From contig OV884060.1 in assembly GCA_930367215.1 (NCBI GenBank), positions 181,733,253 to 181,797,252 on the forward strand: DNA of 64,000 nucleotides. Reading direction: 5' to 3'. Source of the stretch: Pollenia angustigena. Its lineage: Eukaryota > Arthropoda > Insecta > Diptera > Polleniidae. This document shows, in pieces, positions 53,744-64,000 of the stretch; position 1 is the stretch's first letter; each line of letters begins with the position of its first letter. A program made the position numbers and the translations under genes. The notes below the pieces were generated by a model. It was not told the origin of the DNA and did not search any database. It worked only from the letters and a program-made list of their open reading frames with translations.

Positions 53744-53842
53744 AAGCAAAAAAGGTATTTATTAAAGGAATAATGCGAATAAGAAAAGGATAAAACGGGT
53801 GAAAGTAAAGAAATTATAAATTTTACGTAAAGTGGAATTCAA

Positions 53843-54269
53843 CCCTGAAAATAAAAAGCACGCTTTTTTATCTTTCAGCTGCAGCAGTGGTGCCGAATGT
53901 TTATCTGACAGTTTGTTTTATGAAATAACAAAAATTTAAATTAAAAAAAAATAAAAATTATTTTCTACTTATGTATGTTCCATGTTGTTCTACAATCCCC
54001 ATTTTAAAAATTTTGAGAATAACGAATGAAAGCGATTTGAAAATAAATGAATTTCTCAAATAAAAATTTTTTTTTTTATTCCTTCGACCCTTTTTTATTT
54101 TTAAATTTCTCAAATTTAAAATATGTAAGTTACCCTATTTGTTGAGAATTTTATTTTTTTAAAATCATGATCGAATCATTTTCAAATGTTTGTAGTTTAA
54201 GAAATGGTTGGATTTCAAATCATTTTTAATACGAAATCAATTCTTGTTGTTTTTTTTTTTTGTTAAAAC
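53843..54269. other. no gene seen
   Basis: AT-rich sequence with poly(T) tracts. Confidence 0.5.
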
Positions 54270-54607
54270 ACAAAATACGTAGTGTACGTAGTGACAATTT
54301 TTTGACCAAATGAATTTGACACCTAATCTTTATGTAAAATTGTCCGCTGAATCCGAATATGTCAGAATTGTCAAAAGTAGAACAGTTTTCCAGATATTCC
54401 AAAATAACCGTTATTTGTGTTTTTAAAAAAGATGCTGTGACTGAAATGCAAACATCCAAAAAATAAAATTTTAGCGTATTTCAATACGAACATTTTGTGC
54501 CCAATAGGAACCAGATCGGTGCAAAAATGACAAAGTTACAGAAGATTAATTTCATTAACCCACAACAAATAAATATACAAAGCTTAATTTTTAGTAACAA
54601 TAAATAT

Positions 54608-55521
54608 TAGTGTCCGACCGAACGTTCGGGTTCGGTTACGGAGTTCGGCAAAAATGACGTTCGTTCAAAGTTCGGTGTTCGGCGAAATTTTTACCGAACT
54701 TTACCGAACACCGAACTTGTTTATGAAATAACATATTTATTATAATTTCAAATTATAATTTGGCATCATTGTTTTTGAAAATAATACGAAATCAATACAC
54801 CTATTTTTCTCTATGATTATTAGTTCGATAAAATACAGCGATGACTTAGTAAAATGCTTAAGTGTACAAAAATGTCTTTATATGTGTAATTTTTAGAAGA
54901 CGGTAAAAAATACAACAAAAAAAAACGGTTAAATTTTATTTGGCCAAAAAAATACTCTCTATTTATATTCTGCGAATGGTAAGATAATCTATAGTTTTGG
55001 GTGAACCACAAACCAAACTTTATACTATACATATTTCCGGATAAAAATGTCATCCAAACCATTTTGGATTTTTTTTTTTAAAAATTGAGCAAGCGCTCAT
55101 CGCAAATGTTGCGCCAAACAAATGTCAATGGGGAGTTCATTGCCAAGCAAACAAACTACCGCCAATATTAAACGCCACTTAGAGAAAATACAACCCAACG
55201 AATTCAAAAAATACATTGTTGAGGTTTGAGTACTAATATGTATACTAGGGCGATAACCAAATTATTGGCATAGTACGACGGAGTGGCCAAGAATGTTTTA
55301 GTAATGAAAACACCTGTCTCCCGCCGTTTTGCGAAAATAACCTCACGCAGGGAAGCAAATTTATAAAACCTTCTAAGAAATTTTGAACCGCGATGAATTG
55401 TAAACCGTAGGAAAATTGTTCAGATTTATTAACAAAAAGTTCGGGTTCGGGTTCGGCCGAACTTGTCAAAATTTACCGAAGTTCGGGTTCGGTCTCAAAA
55501 AGTGCGTTCGGTCGGACACTA
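54608..55521 (+). mobile_element. hAT transposon with perfect 8-bp duplication
   Basis: TAGTGTCCGACCGAAC and its inverse, flanked by ATAAATAT (54600-54607, 55522-55529). Subterminal DNA is packed with CCGAAC/GTTCGG words. It retains only a BED-finger remnant. Confidence 0.93.
55146..55229 (+). pseudogene. BED zinc-finger remnant of a hAT transposase
   Basis: TTANIKRHLEKIQPNEFKKY, followed by a stop at 55227-55229, looks like the second half of a BED finger, where H-x4-H is expected. The second His is Gln here. Too short to function. Confidence 0.55.
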
Positions 55522-56010
55522 ATAAATATTAAAAATTGCTTGAAAATATTGAATTTCTATGTGGGTTAACTTACTAAATCTTCTGTAGCTTTGTCATTTT
55601 TTTACCAATCTATGTCTTGTTGGGCTCAAAATGTTCATATTAAAATAATCTAATGTCGCATGCAATAAAACATTAGGATTTTTAAATCATTGGTTTAAAA
55701 AAAATAACTTAAAAAGAACAAAATCATAAAATTTTCAATGAAGCTTGAACTTTTGTCCCCTGTAACTCTGTCATCTCTTGACCAATCTTCACAAGCAATC
55801 CATGGTTATTTCAGAAATTTATAACCTTTCACTAAAAAGAAAGAATTACAATTTTTGAAGATATTTGGATTTCAGTCACATCATCTTTTTTAAAAACACA
55901 AATAACGGTTATTTTGACAATTCTGACTTCATATTCGGATTCAGCGGACAATTTTACATAAAGATTAGCTGTCAGATTCATTTGGTCACGACTTTGTTGA
56001 AATTTTGTCA

Positions 56011-56787
56011 GGTAGTGATATCTAATAAATAACTTTTTGATAAAAAAAAAATTTTTAAAAGATTTTGTTATTCGTGCTTAATTCCCAATTTTTATTCTTG
56101 ATAGAAACACTGAAAATTTATTGTTGATGGGCCAGATCATCAGGAAACAACATCCTTAAAGATTTTAGAAAAACCAAAGATATTAAACCAAATAAAGCTG
56201 TTAAACGTATAAGACTTATAAGCAACAGTTCTACTTGTAACAATATCAAAGTTTAAACAAAAACATCAACAATAAACAGTGAGTTTATCATCTCATCTTA
56301 CATTTCCCACTACAATTGATTGGAATTCTCCCAACATTAATTGTAGTTTTAAGTAGGTTGAGAAAAACAAAATGAAAACAAAAACAAATTTCAATTGCAT
56401 GTTGCCAATAAGTTTTTTTAGGCCGTGCACTGCCAGTTCATTATCAAAATAATTTTTGGGAATACAAAATTTCAATTTTAAAAGATTTTGTTATTCGTGC
56501 TTAATAGTAACGCCGACCCCATTTTCATCTATATTTAGAACAGAAACCAGTTGACACCGGTATTTTTTACAATTTAGTTTAGTTGTATTGGTCTCAAAAG
56601 ATAAATTACTCTTATTAACTAATTATCACTTAAATTGTTTATAATGTAATATACTAATGATAATAAGTACTATAATTATTCAAAGTTTGTATTTAATAAA
56701 AAAAAGTGAAATACAAAATAAATTAACTCGTGACTTTATTTTTTTCAGAAAGATATACAATTGGTTAAAAGTTTTTACAATTTAAAC
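56011..56787. other. no gene seen
   Basis: AT-rich DNA. TTTTAAAAGATTTTGTTATT followed by CGTGCTTAAT occurs twice (about 56053 and 56475), a short direct repeat about 420 bp apart. Confidence 0.5.
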
Positions 56788-56922
56788 CAGCGATCGGCAA
56801 CCAATACTATTACATTTTGCGATTGTATGCGTTGCATGAATTTAACATACATATGTTGTTAATGTTGTGCAAACGGCCGGAATAAAAGAGAAAAAACGTC
56901 ACCCTGATTTTGCCGATCGCAT
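56788..56922. mobile_element. 135-bp hAT-type MITE
   Basis: CAGCGATCGGCAA and the inverse TTGCCGATCGC with an altered last few bases, flanked by perfect ATTTAAAC duplications (56780-56787, 56923-56930). Confidence 0.8.
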
Positions 56923-56980
56923 ATTTAAACACAACTCAATAAATCCCCGGAAGTTCCAAATTGTGTTCGATTATTTAATA

Positions 56981-57397
56981 CTAGCTAGCCGCCCCGGCTT
57001 CGCTCGGTAGCTGATTACTAATGATCGATGGAGGCGTTTTCTGATTTTATGTAAATCGAAAAAAGTGGGCGGGGCAATATTTTCTATCCGTAAAAACCTA
57101 AGTTGGACCATGGCGATAGTTTTAAAGAAAAATTCGGTGAAATAAATAGAATAAGTGGGCGTAAAAGTAGGCGTGGTAAATTTTTCTTTCGATGAAAACT
57201 TAAAATGGATTAATACGAACATTTGAAAAAAAATTTGTCAAATCGATGGAGCCGTTTTCTGATTTTAGGTTAATCGAAAAAAGGGGACGTAAAAGTGGGA
57301 CCATGGCGATTATTTAAAAAAAAATCGTCCAAATCGGTCAAGCCGTTCTCAAGTTATGCGATCAGCAACATACAACATTTCATTTTTATTGTATAGA
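56981..57397 (-). mobile_element. short non-autonomous Helitron
   Basis: 5' end A|TCTATACAATAAAAATG at 57397 and 3' end GGGGCGGCTAGCTAG at 56981. The interior is one or two copies of the same GTTGGACCATGGCGAT block as the Helitron at 42141-43258. The 5' end matches the second 5' terminus at 12950. Confidence 0.85.
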
Positions 57398-57399
57398 TT

Positions 57400-57402
<3 letters not shown>

Positions 57403-57439
<37 letters not shown>
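57403..57439. repeat. TA dinucleotide microsatellite
   Basis: About 18 TA units, lying exactly between the Helitron 5' end and a LINE fragment. Confidence 0.95.
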
Positions 57440-57442
<3 letters not shown>

Positions 57443-57450
57443 TGTAGTTT

Positions 57451-58010
57451 TCAAATTCATTACTAAGTTGTTCTAAACGCGATGGTTCAGACAGCGTCCT
57501 AACATTCCAGGTTCCAAATCTTGTCCGTTTTTTCATGCTAAAGGTTGTCATCAGTAAATCAGATCTTTTTTGGTTAAATATAGTTGAGGTTTCATTAATA
57601 AGTATTATTTAAGATGCGGTAGCTTATTAGGCTTACGCATCCGATCCTGGTGCTGGGGCTGCCAGCAATCTCCAGGCAGGCAATTTGTAAAGTTTTTCAA
57701 AGGCAGAGATTATCCGCGTTTCTTCTACTTCCTGAGACGCCCTTAACGAGCCATCAGGATACTTTACAGAAACTAAGTTTCAGAAGTTCTTCCTACTGAC
57801 TTGAGACGTCTTTCAACCATTCAGGTTACTTAGCCGCCTTCTCACTCTAGCTAGCCTCTGAACGTGTGTTCTAAAGCCATTGCCCGGGGAATACCTGGTA
57901 AAGACCGGAGGTAGTGAGCTGCTTTGACTGTGACGCAAAGGAATCTTCCTTGGCCACTCCCAAGTGAGTGGCAATCAAGAACTTTCAACCTTTACTTGTC
58001 ACAGTCCATC
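57451..58010 (-). pseudogene. 5' part of a non-LTR retrotransposon (endonuclease start)
   Basis: On the minus strand FGTWNVRTLSEPSRLEQLSN (about 57540-57460) is the conserved start of the APE-type endonuclease in LINE ORF2. The frame ends at the TA microsatellite. The 450 bp on its 5' side are GC-richer than the neighbourhood and non-coding, and would be the 5' UTR. Confidence 0.65.
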
Positions 58011-58194
58011 CCCCTTTATATTATATAGATTACTAGAGGGAATTTCTTTCTTGATACTTAACTTACGTACGTATGTGGTTTCAAGTTCTAAGCAGACAAA
58101 AATGCTAAAGTCCATAATTCAAATTCTTTCTCATTTCTTTTGTTCTTAATTTTCTTTGTTTACAAAATGTAGATAGAGTAGGTTTGTAGTGCCG

Positions 58195-58350
58195 TACATG
58201 GAAACCCCATCTTGTTGGTGTCCATATCATCCAATTCAGACCTAGAGAAGGTGGTTATAATCGAAATATAGGGCTCGCCGTTGACGTTGATGGCCAGGCC
58301 AACGCCGTTCCCAAACAAATATGAACCGATTCGGCCGTCAGCCTAAAATT
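58195..58350 (-). pseudogene. mariner-like transposase fragment
   Basis: SYLFGNGVGLAINVNGEPYI is followed by SELDDMDTNKMGF, in line with the VNGERYR...FQQDGATCH stretch of mariner-like transposases in this window. Diverged and short. Confidence 0.55.
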
Positions 58351-58594
58351 TACACTAAACATTTAAATTTTCGGGATGAATTTAACTCTCTTGAATCTCA
58401 TGTAGGTTGCTATTTTCCCCAATTTGACAAATTTTGTTTGTTGATGTACCTGTTGACTCATACCTGACGGATATTCTCTTTGTGGACTTCAAGTGTCTAA
58501 AGCTTGCTGGCATAGAATTTCTACGAAGTGAAGTATAGAACGAGAGATTAAGTTTCCCTGAAATGCAGCCCTCAGAACTTTTATTGTAGGTCGT

Positions 58595-60190
58595 GTACAC
58601 TGATAGAAAAGGCGTCATAACAATGATGTATTTTGACATCAGTACTATGACAAGTGTCTTCGTTTTTGACCCCATGACACTTTTCATCATGGTGATGTTA
58701 ACCTTAACATCACTTGGCAAAATTGTCATCAGGGTAAAAATGAAATAATGTCATCAATGGGATGACACATCGGCATCACAGAAATGACGAATATGACGAA
58801 AAGGACACATAAACATCAATTTAATGACAGTTTGTCATTAAGTCAAAGTCATTGGAATTGAATTAAGTCAAAGTGAGAGAATATTATTATTTACTTACCC
58901 GTTACATATGTTTGTTTCACGTATGTTGAATTATGACCTTTGTTAACAGCAGAACTCTCAATAATAAGACACCAGCACCATGCCCCATATGGTTTTCGTT
59001 ATCATTCTACTTTTAAAATTGGATGTATTCAACTGAATCATTTAAAAAAATAGAATATAGGAATTTTTGCTTCTTATAATACATTGTACTCATGAAAATA
59101 GTGTTAATTATATACAAAACTAGCTTAACCCGGTGCGCTTCGCTACACTGCTTTAACCACTTTATCGGTTGAGAGATATTTAATATATGCATCCTATGGA
59201 AGGTATTTCCCCCCTGCGCCTACCCGCTTTATTTTTATTTTCAAAAGTGAAGTATACCATAAGAGTGACTTCTACAAAGGTTTGAACTTTCTCACTATAA
59301 CAGTTCTTAAGATATCCGATATTAAACATTGGCGTCCTATGGGGGGTAACACTTCCCCCGCTGCTATTTTATTTCAATTTTGGGGCTCGGAACATCTTAC
59401 TACCAAAAGTTCAACAAATTGCTTGCAGCGGCTCTTATTGATATTTCTATCTATGAGGGGTACTGCTCCTCCTCTGGCTACTCCGCCCATTTCTATGTTG
59501 AAATTTATAGTTTACCATAATAGTAGCTTTAACCACATTTGAAGACTATCCCTTTAATTGTTCTTCAGTTGAGCGATATTTAATATATGGATCCTATGGG
59601 AGGTATTTCCCCTCCTACGCCTACCCGCCTTATTTCTATTTTCAAAAGTGTAGTATACCATAAGAGTGACTTCTGCAAATTTTGAACATTCTCACTATAA
59701 CAGTTCTTAAGATATGCGATATTTAACATTGGCGTCCTATGGAGGGTAACACTTCCCCCGCTGCTACTTTATTTCTATTTTGGGGCTCAGAAGATCCTAC
59801 TACCAAAAGTTCAACAAAATGCGCGAAGCGGCTATTAAGATATCCGATGTTTAATATTGGCATCCAATGGGGGTACCAATTCCCCTGCCCCTATCGAAAA
59901 AATAAGTAGCCTATTTTATTTTTAGGGCTCACGTGATGCTACGTCAGGAAAATCGGTTCAGTAGTTTAGGAGTCTATAAGCCAACATTAAAACAAACAAA
60001 CAAACATTTTTCATTTTTATATATAAATGATGTCACTATAGTCATAAAGTAGCTGGATGACACGTGAAAAATGACAAAATTGTACGAAGACGTTAGTCAT
60101 TGGATTGATGTTACTTTTTGCATCATTGAAGCCATTTGTAGTAACATTGATGTCATAATTCTGATGTTAGGGCATCACCAATATTGCTCC
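58595..60190. mobile_element. repeat with TGTCATCA/TGATGACA words, split by a Helitron
   Basis: Starts CACTGATAGAAAA at about 58597, close to the CACTGAAAGAA family. Both halves are full of TGTCATCA and TGATGTCA words on both strands. The second end was not found. A Helitron (59120-60030) lies inside. Confidence 0.5.
59120..60030 (-). mobile_element. non-autonomous Helitron, second family
   Basis: 3' end (minus strand) GCGCACCGGGTTAAGCTAG|T and 5' end near TCATTTATATATAAAAATG. Holds two to three diverged tandem blocks of about 420 bp with CCTATGG(A/G)GG(G)TA and TTCCCC. Sequence differs from the other Helitrons here. Confidence 0.75.
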
Positions 60191-60224
60191 ATCCTGTTAG
60201 AATCACATGTTCTCGATTCCTAGT

Positions 60225-60375
60225 TCGTCCAGTTAAGGTAGCAGAAAGTCGTTGATCATGGCTCTGTGGCGCTCGCCGTTCACAGTAGTCGATTAGTCTG
60301 TAGCGTTTTCACAAAATTAGGCCCGATGACACCTCCAGCGTAAACATCACACCATACAGTTTTGACTTTTTCTTT
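60225..60375 (-). pseudogene. mariner-like transposase fragment
   Basis: Pieces read TVWCDVYAGGVIGPNF and TVNGERHRAMINDFL, matching the segment between the first and second catalytic Asp of mariner-like transposases. Overlaps in protein position with the fragment at 58195-58350, so the two come from different copies. Confidence 0.7.
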
Positions 60376-60384
60376 GTTATAAAC

Positions 60385-60790
60385 GAGCAGAAACTTTACT
60401 TACCTGGTAAGTTAGCAAGTCATGTTGAAGAAAAATAAACACTACTTATTTTTCGGCTGAATAACTTCTTATTTTTGTTCGAGGTGTCCACAGAATTCAG
60501 TACTTATAATACACTTACTAGAAGTCAAAAAATATCTAGTTATTATTTAACTACGAGTAAGTGGAATTGTAGGTACTTACCAGGAAGTTAATATTCTGTA
60601 CTGAAAACAACACAACTAAAACTGATTGAGCTGATTATTAGTAAGCAAATATTCAATAGTGAAAATAGTAGAAGAAATAGGTAGTGGCTGAGGTCGTTAC
60701 TAGGAAATACTTAATGAAGTTTTCAGAATAATGACAATTGTAATGACAGCTACTTACAAGGTAACGTATGAAACAACTACCACCTATTAC
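60385..60790. repeat. array of ACTTACC(A/T)GGTAAGT palindromic words
   Basis: Variants occur at about 60398 (TTACTTACCTGGTAAGTTAG), 60510, 60575 and 60750. No terminal repeat or ORF is defined. Resembles the subterminal regions of other elements in the window. Confidence 0.5.
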
Positions 60791-60856
60791 TAAAAATCAA
60801 AAAATTTTTCCTGGGAAGCGGGTTTTCGGTGTATCAGAAACGATGATTCTGCCTGT

Positions 60857-61084
60857 TCACGTATCCACAGAGAAACGAAACAATTCATCGATGTTCTTGA
60901 GAAGTATAGCGCTACATTTCTTATTGCCGTTTATTTTGTTTCTTTTTACTTTATAAATATCAAAGCAGAAGTGACACTTACCGTCATTTACAAAAATTAT
61001 AGCGTCTTTCGATAGGGTGATGGCTTTTGCACCACGTTGTACAAGCAAATACACGGCTTCATTTCGTGTAAACGCTTTAATCAT
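60857..61084 (-). pseudogene. unrecognised 75-aa ORF
   Basis: Open from an ATG at 61084 (MIKAFTRNEAVYLLVQRGAK). No family recognised. Could be a transposon relic or chance. Confidence 0.2.
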
Positions 61085-61398
61085 TTTAATTCGTTATAAC
61101 CTTTTGTATGTTAATACAATTTTCTTATCTAATTCTAAAGTTAATAATGATATAAATCTTATCTTAGTACTCTTATTAGCACAAACTTGCAACGATTATA
61201 AATGATAAGTGGGTGAATAAAACAAACTAAAAAAAACTAAAATATCATTAATATTTATGAGGAAAAAAAAACAAGAAAAAAATTCCAAGCAAAATGAGTC
61301 GGTTCAATGCTTAAACGACATCGACATTCATGGCCAAGGACATTTGAATAGAGCGTCCTTTAAATGAAGAACAAATCATCAAATATTATTTATAACAT

Positions 61399-61800
61399 TA
61401 GGGGTTGCAATACCGGAATAGAGAATACCGAATTCATCAAAATATGAGAATTTTTTCTAAATTCGAAATATCGAATTTTTACCTATTTCGCTTTAAATGT
61501 TTTATAGATTCCTTTTTGACAATTAAAAACACTAGCGGAGTTAAGTGGTTTATGCAAATGATCTTGCGAAAGTGCAAATGCTAAATTTTGTAGCTTTTGT
61601 TTGCAATCCAACAACAAAATACACAGAATTGCAATTGTCACATTATTGCTTTTGCGCAATACTAAAACTGCATAGTTAGTTTTTATTGCTACATGTATTG
61701 CGTTTGCATCGCTGACATTTGTAAACAATAATTTAGGGTCGTCAAACAAATTTACTAATGCTTCGATAATCTTGTATTTTGCACTGCTTCGTGGCATTTT
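61399..61800 (-). mobile_element. hAT terminus with an unrecognised 104-aa ORF
   Basis: TAGGGGTTGCAATACCGG at 61399 followed by repeated AATACCGAA/TTCGAAAT words has the look of a hAT end. The minus strand ORF from ATG 61797 to 61483 (starting MPRSSAKYKIIEALVNLFDD) runs towards it. Its product is not recognised, but a diverged relative may lie at 23158-23367. The opposite end was not found. Confidence 0.4.
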
Positions 61801-62976
61801 AACCTATTTTTCGCCGACCGGCTATTATTTAAATTACCAGCACTCACTGTTTATAACTGACAAATCTTAGGGGAGTATGTTGTGAGGCTGTGCTGGGTAT
61901 CTACCAGAGAATAGCTTTTTGCAATTGAAAAAAATCGCATTTAATTAACGACAACAAATACACACGCTTACGGTCATACAGTCAAACTCGCGCAACCGCA
62001 AATATTCGCTGCTGGTTTGCAGTCATTCAAATAACGCACATCGTGCTTTGTTATTTATACAATCGTTGCCTTCGTTTTTTTTTATAAAGATTCTAAGTGT
62101 TCTGAGCGCAAATGATTGTTTGGTAAAGAAACAAAAAATACAAACGAAAGAGCCAGAAATCAAACAATTATTACTCATGTATTTATTCAGCATAACTATG
62201 TAGTACAAGAAAAAAAAAATTTAAATGAAACTAAACACACATACTTATGTAGGTACACACAATTTCCATAGAAACAAAAAGTACAGTAGTAGTAGTAGTA
62301 GGTACAATGTATTTTTGTTATTGTTGTTTTTATTGTTGTTAATTTTGAAAAAGCGTCTCATCGTTGTTTATTGTTGTTGTTGTTAATGTAAACAAAAGTA
62401 TAGAGAATGTGCTCTTTTGAATTTACTCAGTTGTGTTATATTGCGTGAGCAACACAAATGCAAATAAAGCACTTTCAATAAAAAACGAATAAATGAAAAT
62501 ATCAAATGTGTACGAAAGGAAAAAAAAATTACCAACGTTGAACTTTGTTTTGCATGTATAGAGTTATTGTAAATTTTAGCGTATGAATAAATGCACAAAA
62601 ATAGTGCGTTTTGAGGTTCTCTGGTATCTACCCTGCAAATAATAGGACCAGTCTAAACACGCGTGCAAAGAGTAGCCCGCAAGGGACCAGGACTAGTCCA
62701 GAAGTAACTCAAACGTATGGAAAAAACATGGTCTATTTAACATTACGATGTCCTAGGGCAGGACCATATAACCCACCTTTCACAGAAAAAATTATTTTTC
62801 CAATTCAAACAAAAAATTTGTAGAAACAAACAATTTTTTGTCTGAAATCGGTCCTATAAACAATGTGTGTGAAGTTAAATTTTAAAATTTATAACCCTAG
62901 ACACATTCTGTTATGTTAACAGAACAATGTTAACTACTTAACAGACCTAATGTTAATGCTGTAATCATGGATAAGT
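61801..62976. other. no gene; simple repeats
   Basis: TAG trinucleotide run at about 62287-62302 and TTG runs near 62370. Short palindromes (GTTAACAGAACAATGTTAAC) at about 62918 precede the satellite. Confidence 0.5.
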
Positions 62977-64000
62977 CCAGATTTCTGGAAAAGGAGTCAA
63001 CGTGGGCGAAAAAAAATGATTAGGATTTGTGGACAATACTATTCTCCATCGTTTTCCATCCCCAGAATTTTTAACAGAGCGAGTTGGACCGACTTATGGC
63101 CAATTTACTCTTTTGAATTCTCTAGGGGATGAACCCAGATTTCTGGAAAAGGAGTCAACGTGGGCGAAAAAAAATTATGAGGATTTGTGGACAATACTAT
63201 TCTCCATCGTTCTCCATACCCAGAATTTTTAACAGAGCGAGTTGGACCGACTTATGGCCAATTTACTCTTTTGAATTCTCTAGGGGATGAACCCAGATTT
63301 CTGGAAAAGGAGTCAACGTGGGCGAAAAAAAATTATAAGGATTTGTGGACAATACTATTCTCCATCGTTCTCCATCCCCAGAATTTTTAATAGAGCGAGT
63401 TGGACCGACTTATGGCCAATTTACTCTTTTGAATTCTCTAGGGGATGAACCCAGATTTCTGGAAAAGGAGTCAACGTGGGCGAAAAAAAATTATAAGGAT
63501 TTGTGGACAATACTATTCTCCATCGTTCTCCATCCCCAGAATTTTTAACAGAGCGAGTTGGACCGACTTATGGCCAATTTACTCTTTTGAATTCTCTAGG
63601 GGATGAACCCAGATTTCTGGAAAAGGAGTCAACGTGGGCGAAAAAAAATTATAAGGATTTGTGGACAATACTATTCTCCATCGTTCTTTATCCCCAGAAT
63701 TTTTAACAGAGCGAGTTGGACCGACTTATGGCCAATTTACTCTTTTGAATTCTCTAGGGGATGAACCCAGATTTCTGGAAAAGGAGTCAACGTGGGCGAA
63801 AAAAAATTATAAGGATTTGTGGACAATACTATTCTCCATCGTTCTCCATCCCCAGAATTTTTAACAGAGCGAGTTGGACCGACTTATGGCCAATTTACTC
63901 TTTTGAATTCTCTAGGGGATGAACCCAGATTTCTGGAAAAGGAGTCAACGTGGGCGAAAAAAAATGATAAGGATTTGTGGACAATACTATTCTCCATCGT
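62977..64000 (+). repeat. satellite array, 158-bp unit, about 6.5 copies, continuing off the window
   Basis: CCAGATTTCTGG recurs every 158 bp from 62977. The units are almost identical, with the first and last seen most different (GATTAGG/GATAAGG against TTATAAGG). Each unit contains an A8 run after GTGGGCG. Because 158 is not a multiple of 3 and each frame stops within 1.3 units, it is non-coding. Confidence 0.97.

Larger units (their letters stand above)
53013..53842 (+). repeat. tandem duplication, 2 x 415 bp, each with one MITE
   Basis: The block beginning ACATACAAACGATTTGCAT is repeated at a 415-bp step with only a few differences. Each copy holds a complete 273-bp foldback MITE. Confidence 0.92.
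54270..56010. mobile_element. large foldback with a hAT in its loop
   Basis: Left arm about 54270-54600, right arm about 55530-56010, inverted. Shared words include AAATAACCGTTATTTGTGTT, ATTGTCCGCTGAATCCGAAT and TGGTCAAAAA/TTTTTGACCA-type segments. The arms are diverged, suggesting age. The TGACCAA..TTGTCATTTTT repeats within the arms are themselves partly repeated. Confidence 0.6.

Noticed and set aside
55245..55469. 74-aa minus-strand ORF within a hAT (MTSSAEPEPELF)
   Set aside because: Its N-terminus is a translation of the GTTCGG repeat words at the element end. No homology seen.
62977..64000. Repeated 67-aa ORFs starting MDNTILHR every 158 bp
   Set aside because: They are the satellite unit read in a frame that happens to be open. 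The unit length is not a multiple of 3 and the ORFs overlap each other, so no repeated protein is encoded.

Overview
The window looks like gene-poor, AT-rich, repeat-dense nuclear DNA from a higher fly (Brachycera, probably Calyptratae). The reasons are a copia-type element primed by the middle of tRNA-iMet, DINE-1/INE-1-like repeats, Helitrons ending in CTAG, BEL/Pao, Transib, hAT, pogo-like and mariner-like elements, and the lack of any recognisable spliced host gene. Nearly everything that can be identified is mobile DNA, much of it nested. No bacterial features (operons, Shine-Dalgarno sites, CRISPR) are present. Only three reading frames look intact and meaningful: the Transib/RAG1-like transposase (26372-28375), the BEL/Pao polyprotein (28959-34157) and a small MADF-like ORF (22670-22966).

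Layout. 1-4035: decayed copia retrotransposon on the minus strand, cut by the window edge. 4036-12500: mariner relics, several inverted-repeat MITEs and unassigned AT-rich DNA. 12778-18405: composite Helitron (+) with a decayed Pif1-like helicase, invaded by a mariner-like element that itself carries a LINE fragment, and by DINE-1-like copies. 18406-24693: foldback elements, an internally deleted hAT, a pogo/Tigger-like element containing an MADF-ORF element, and a hAT transposase relic. 24694-35041: complete, young BEL/Pao retrotransposon (two 513-bp LTRs, 5-bp target duplication) that has been invaded in its leader by a complete Transib element.

35047-44197: DINE-1-like copy, an element with a perfect 9-bp target duplication and a CCGGC-hairpin array, then a pogo-like unit containing a MITE and a hAT, which in turn holds a Helitron. 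44205-49502: a mariner-like element split by two hATs, the second holding three further nested inverted-repeat units. 49826-62976: more MITEs, SINE-like units, a foldback with a hAT in its loop, three small Helitron or LINE pieces and mariner relics. 62977-64000: a 158-bp satellite array running off the end.

How the parts relate. The best-supported system is the Transib element: two termini built like V(D)J recombination signals (heptamer, 22/23-bp spacer, nonamer), a GC-rich 5-bp target duplication, and one uninterrupted transposase ORF with RAG1-core motifs. The host BEL element has near-identical LTRs and an open polyprotein, but the residue where its integrase should carry the catalytic glutamate is lysine. 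A second theme is a set of non-autonomous elements whose ends are arrays of short palindromic words, two of which share the same CCGGC-hairpin core despite unrelated termini.
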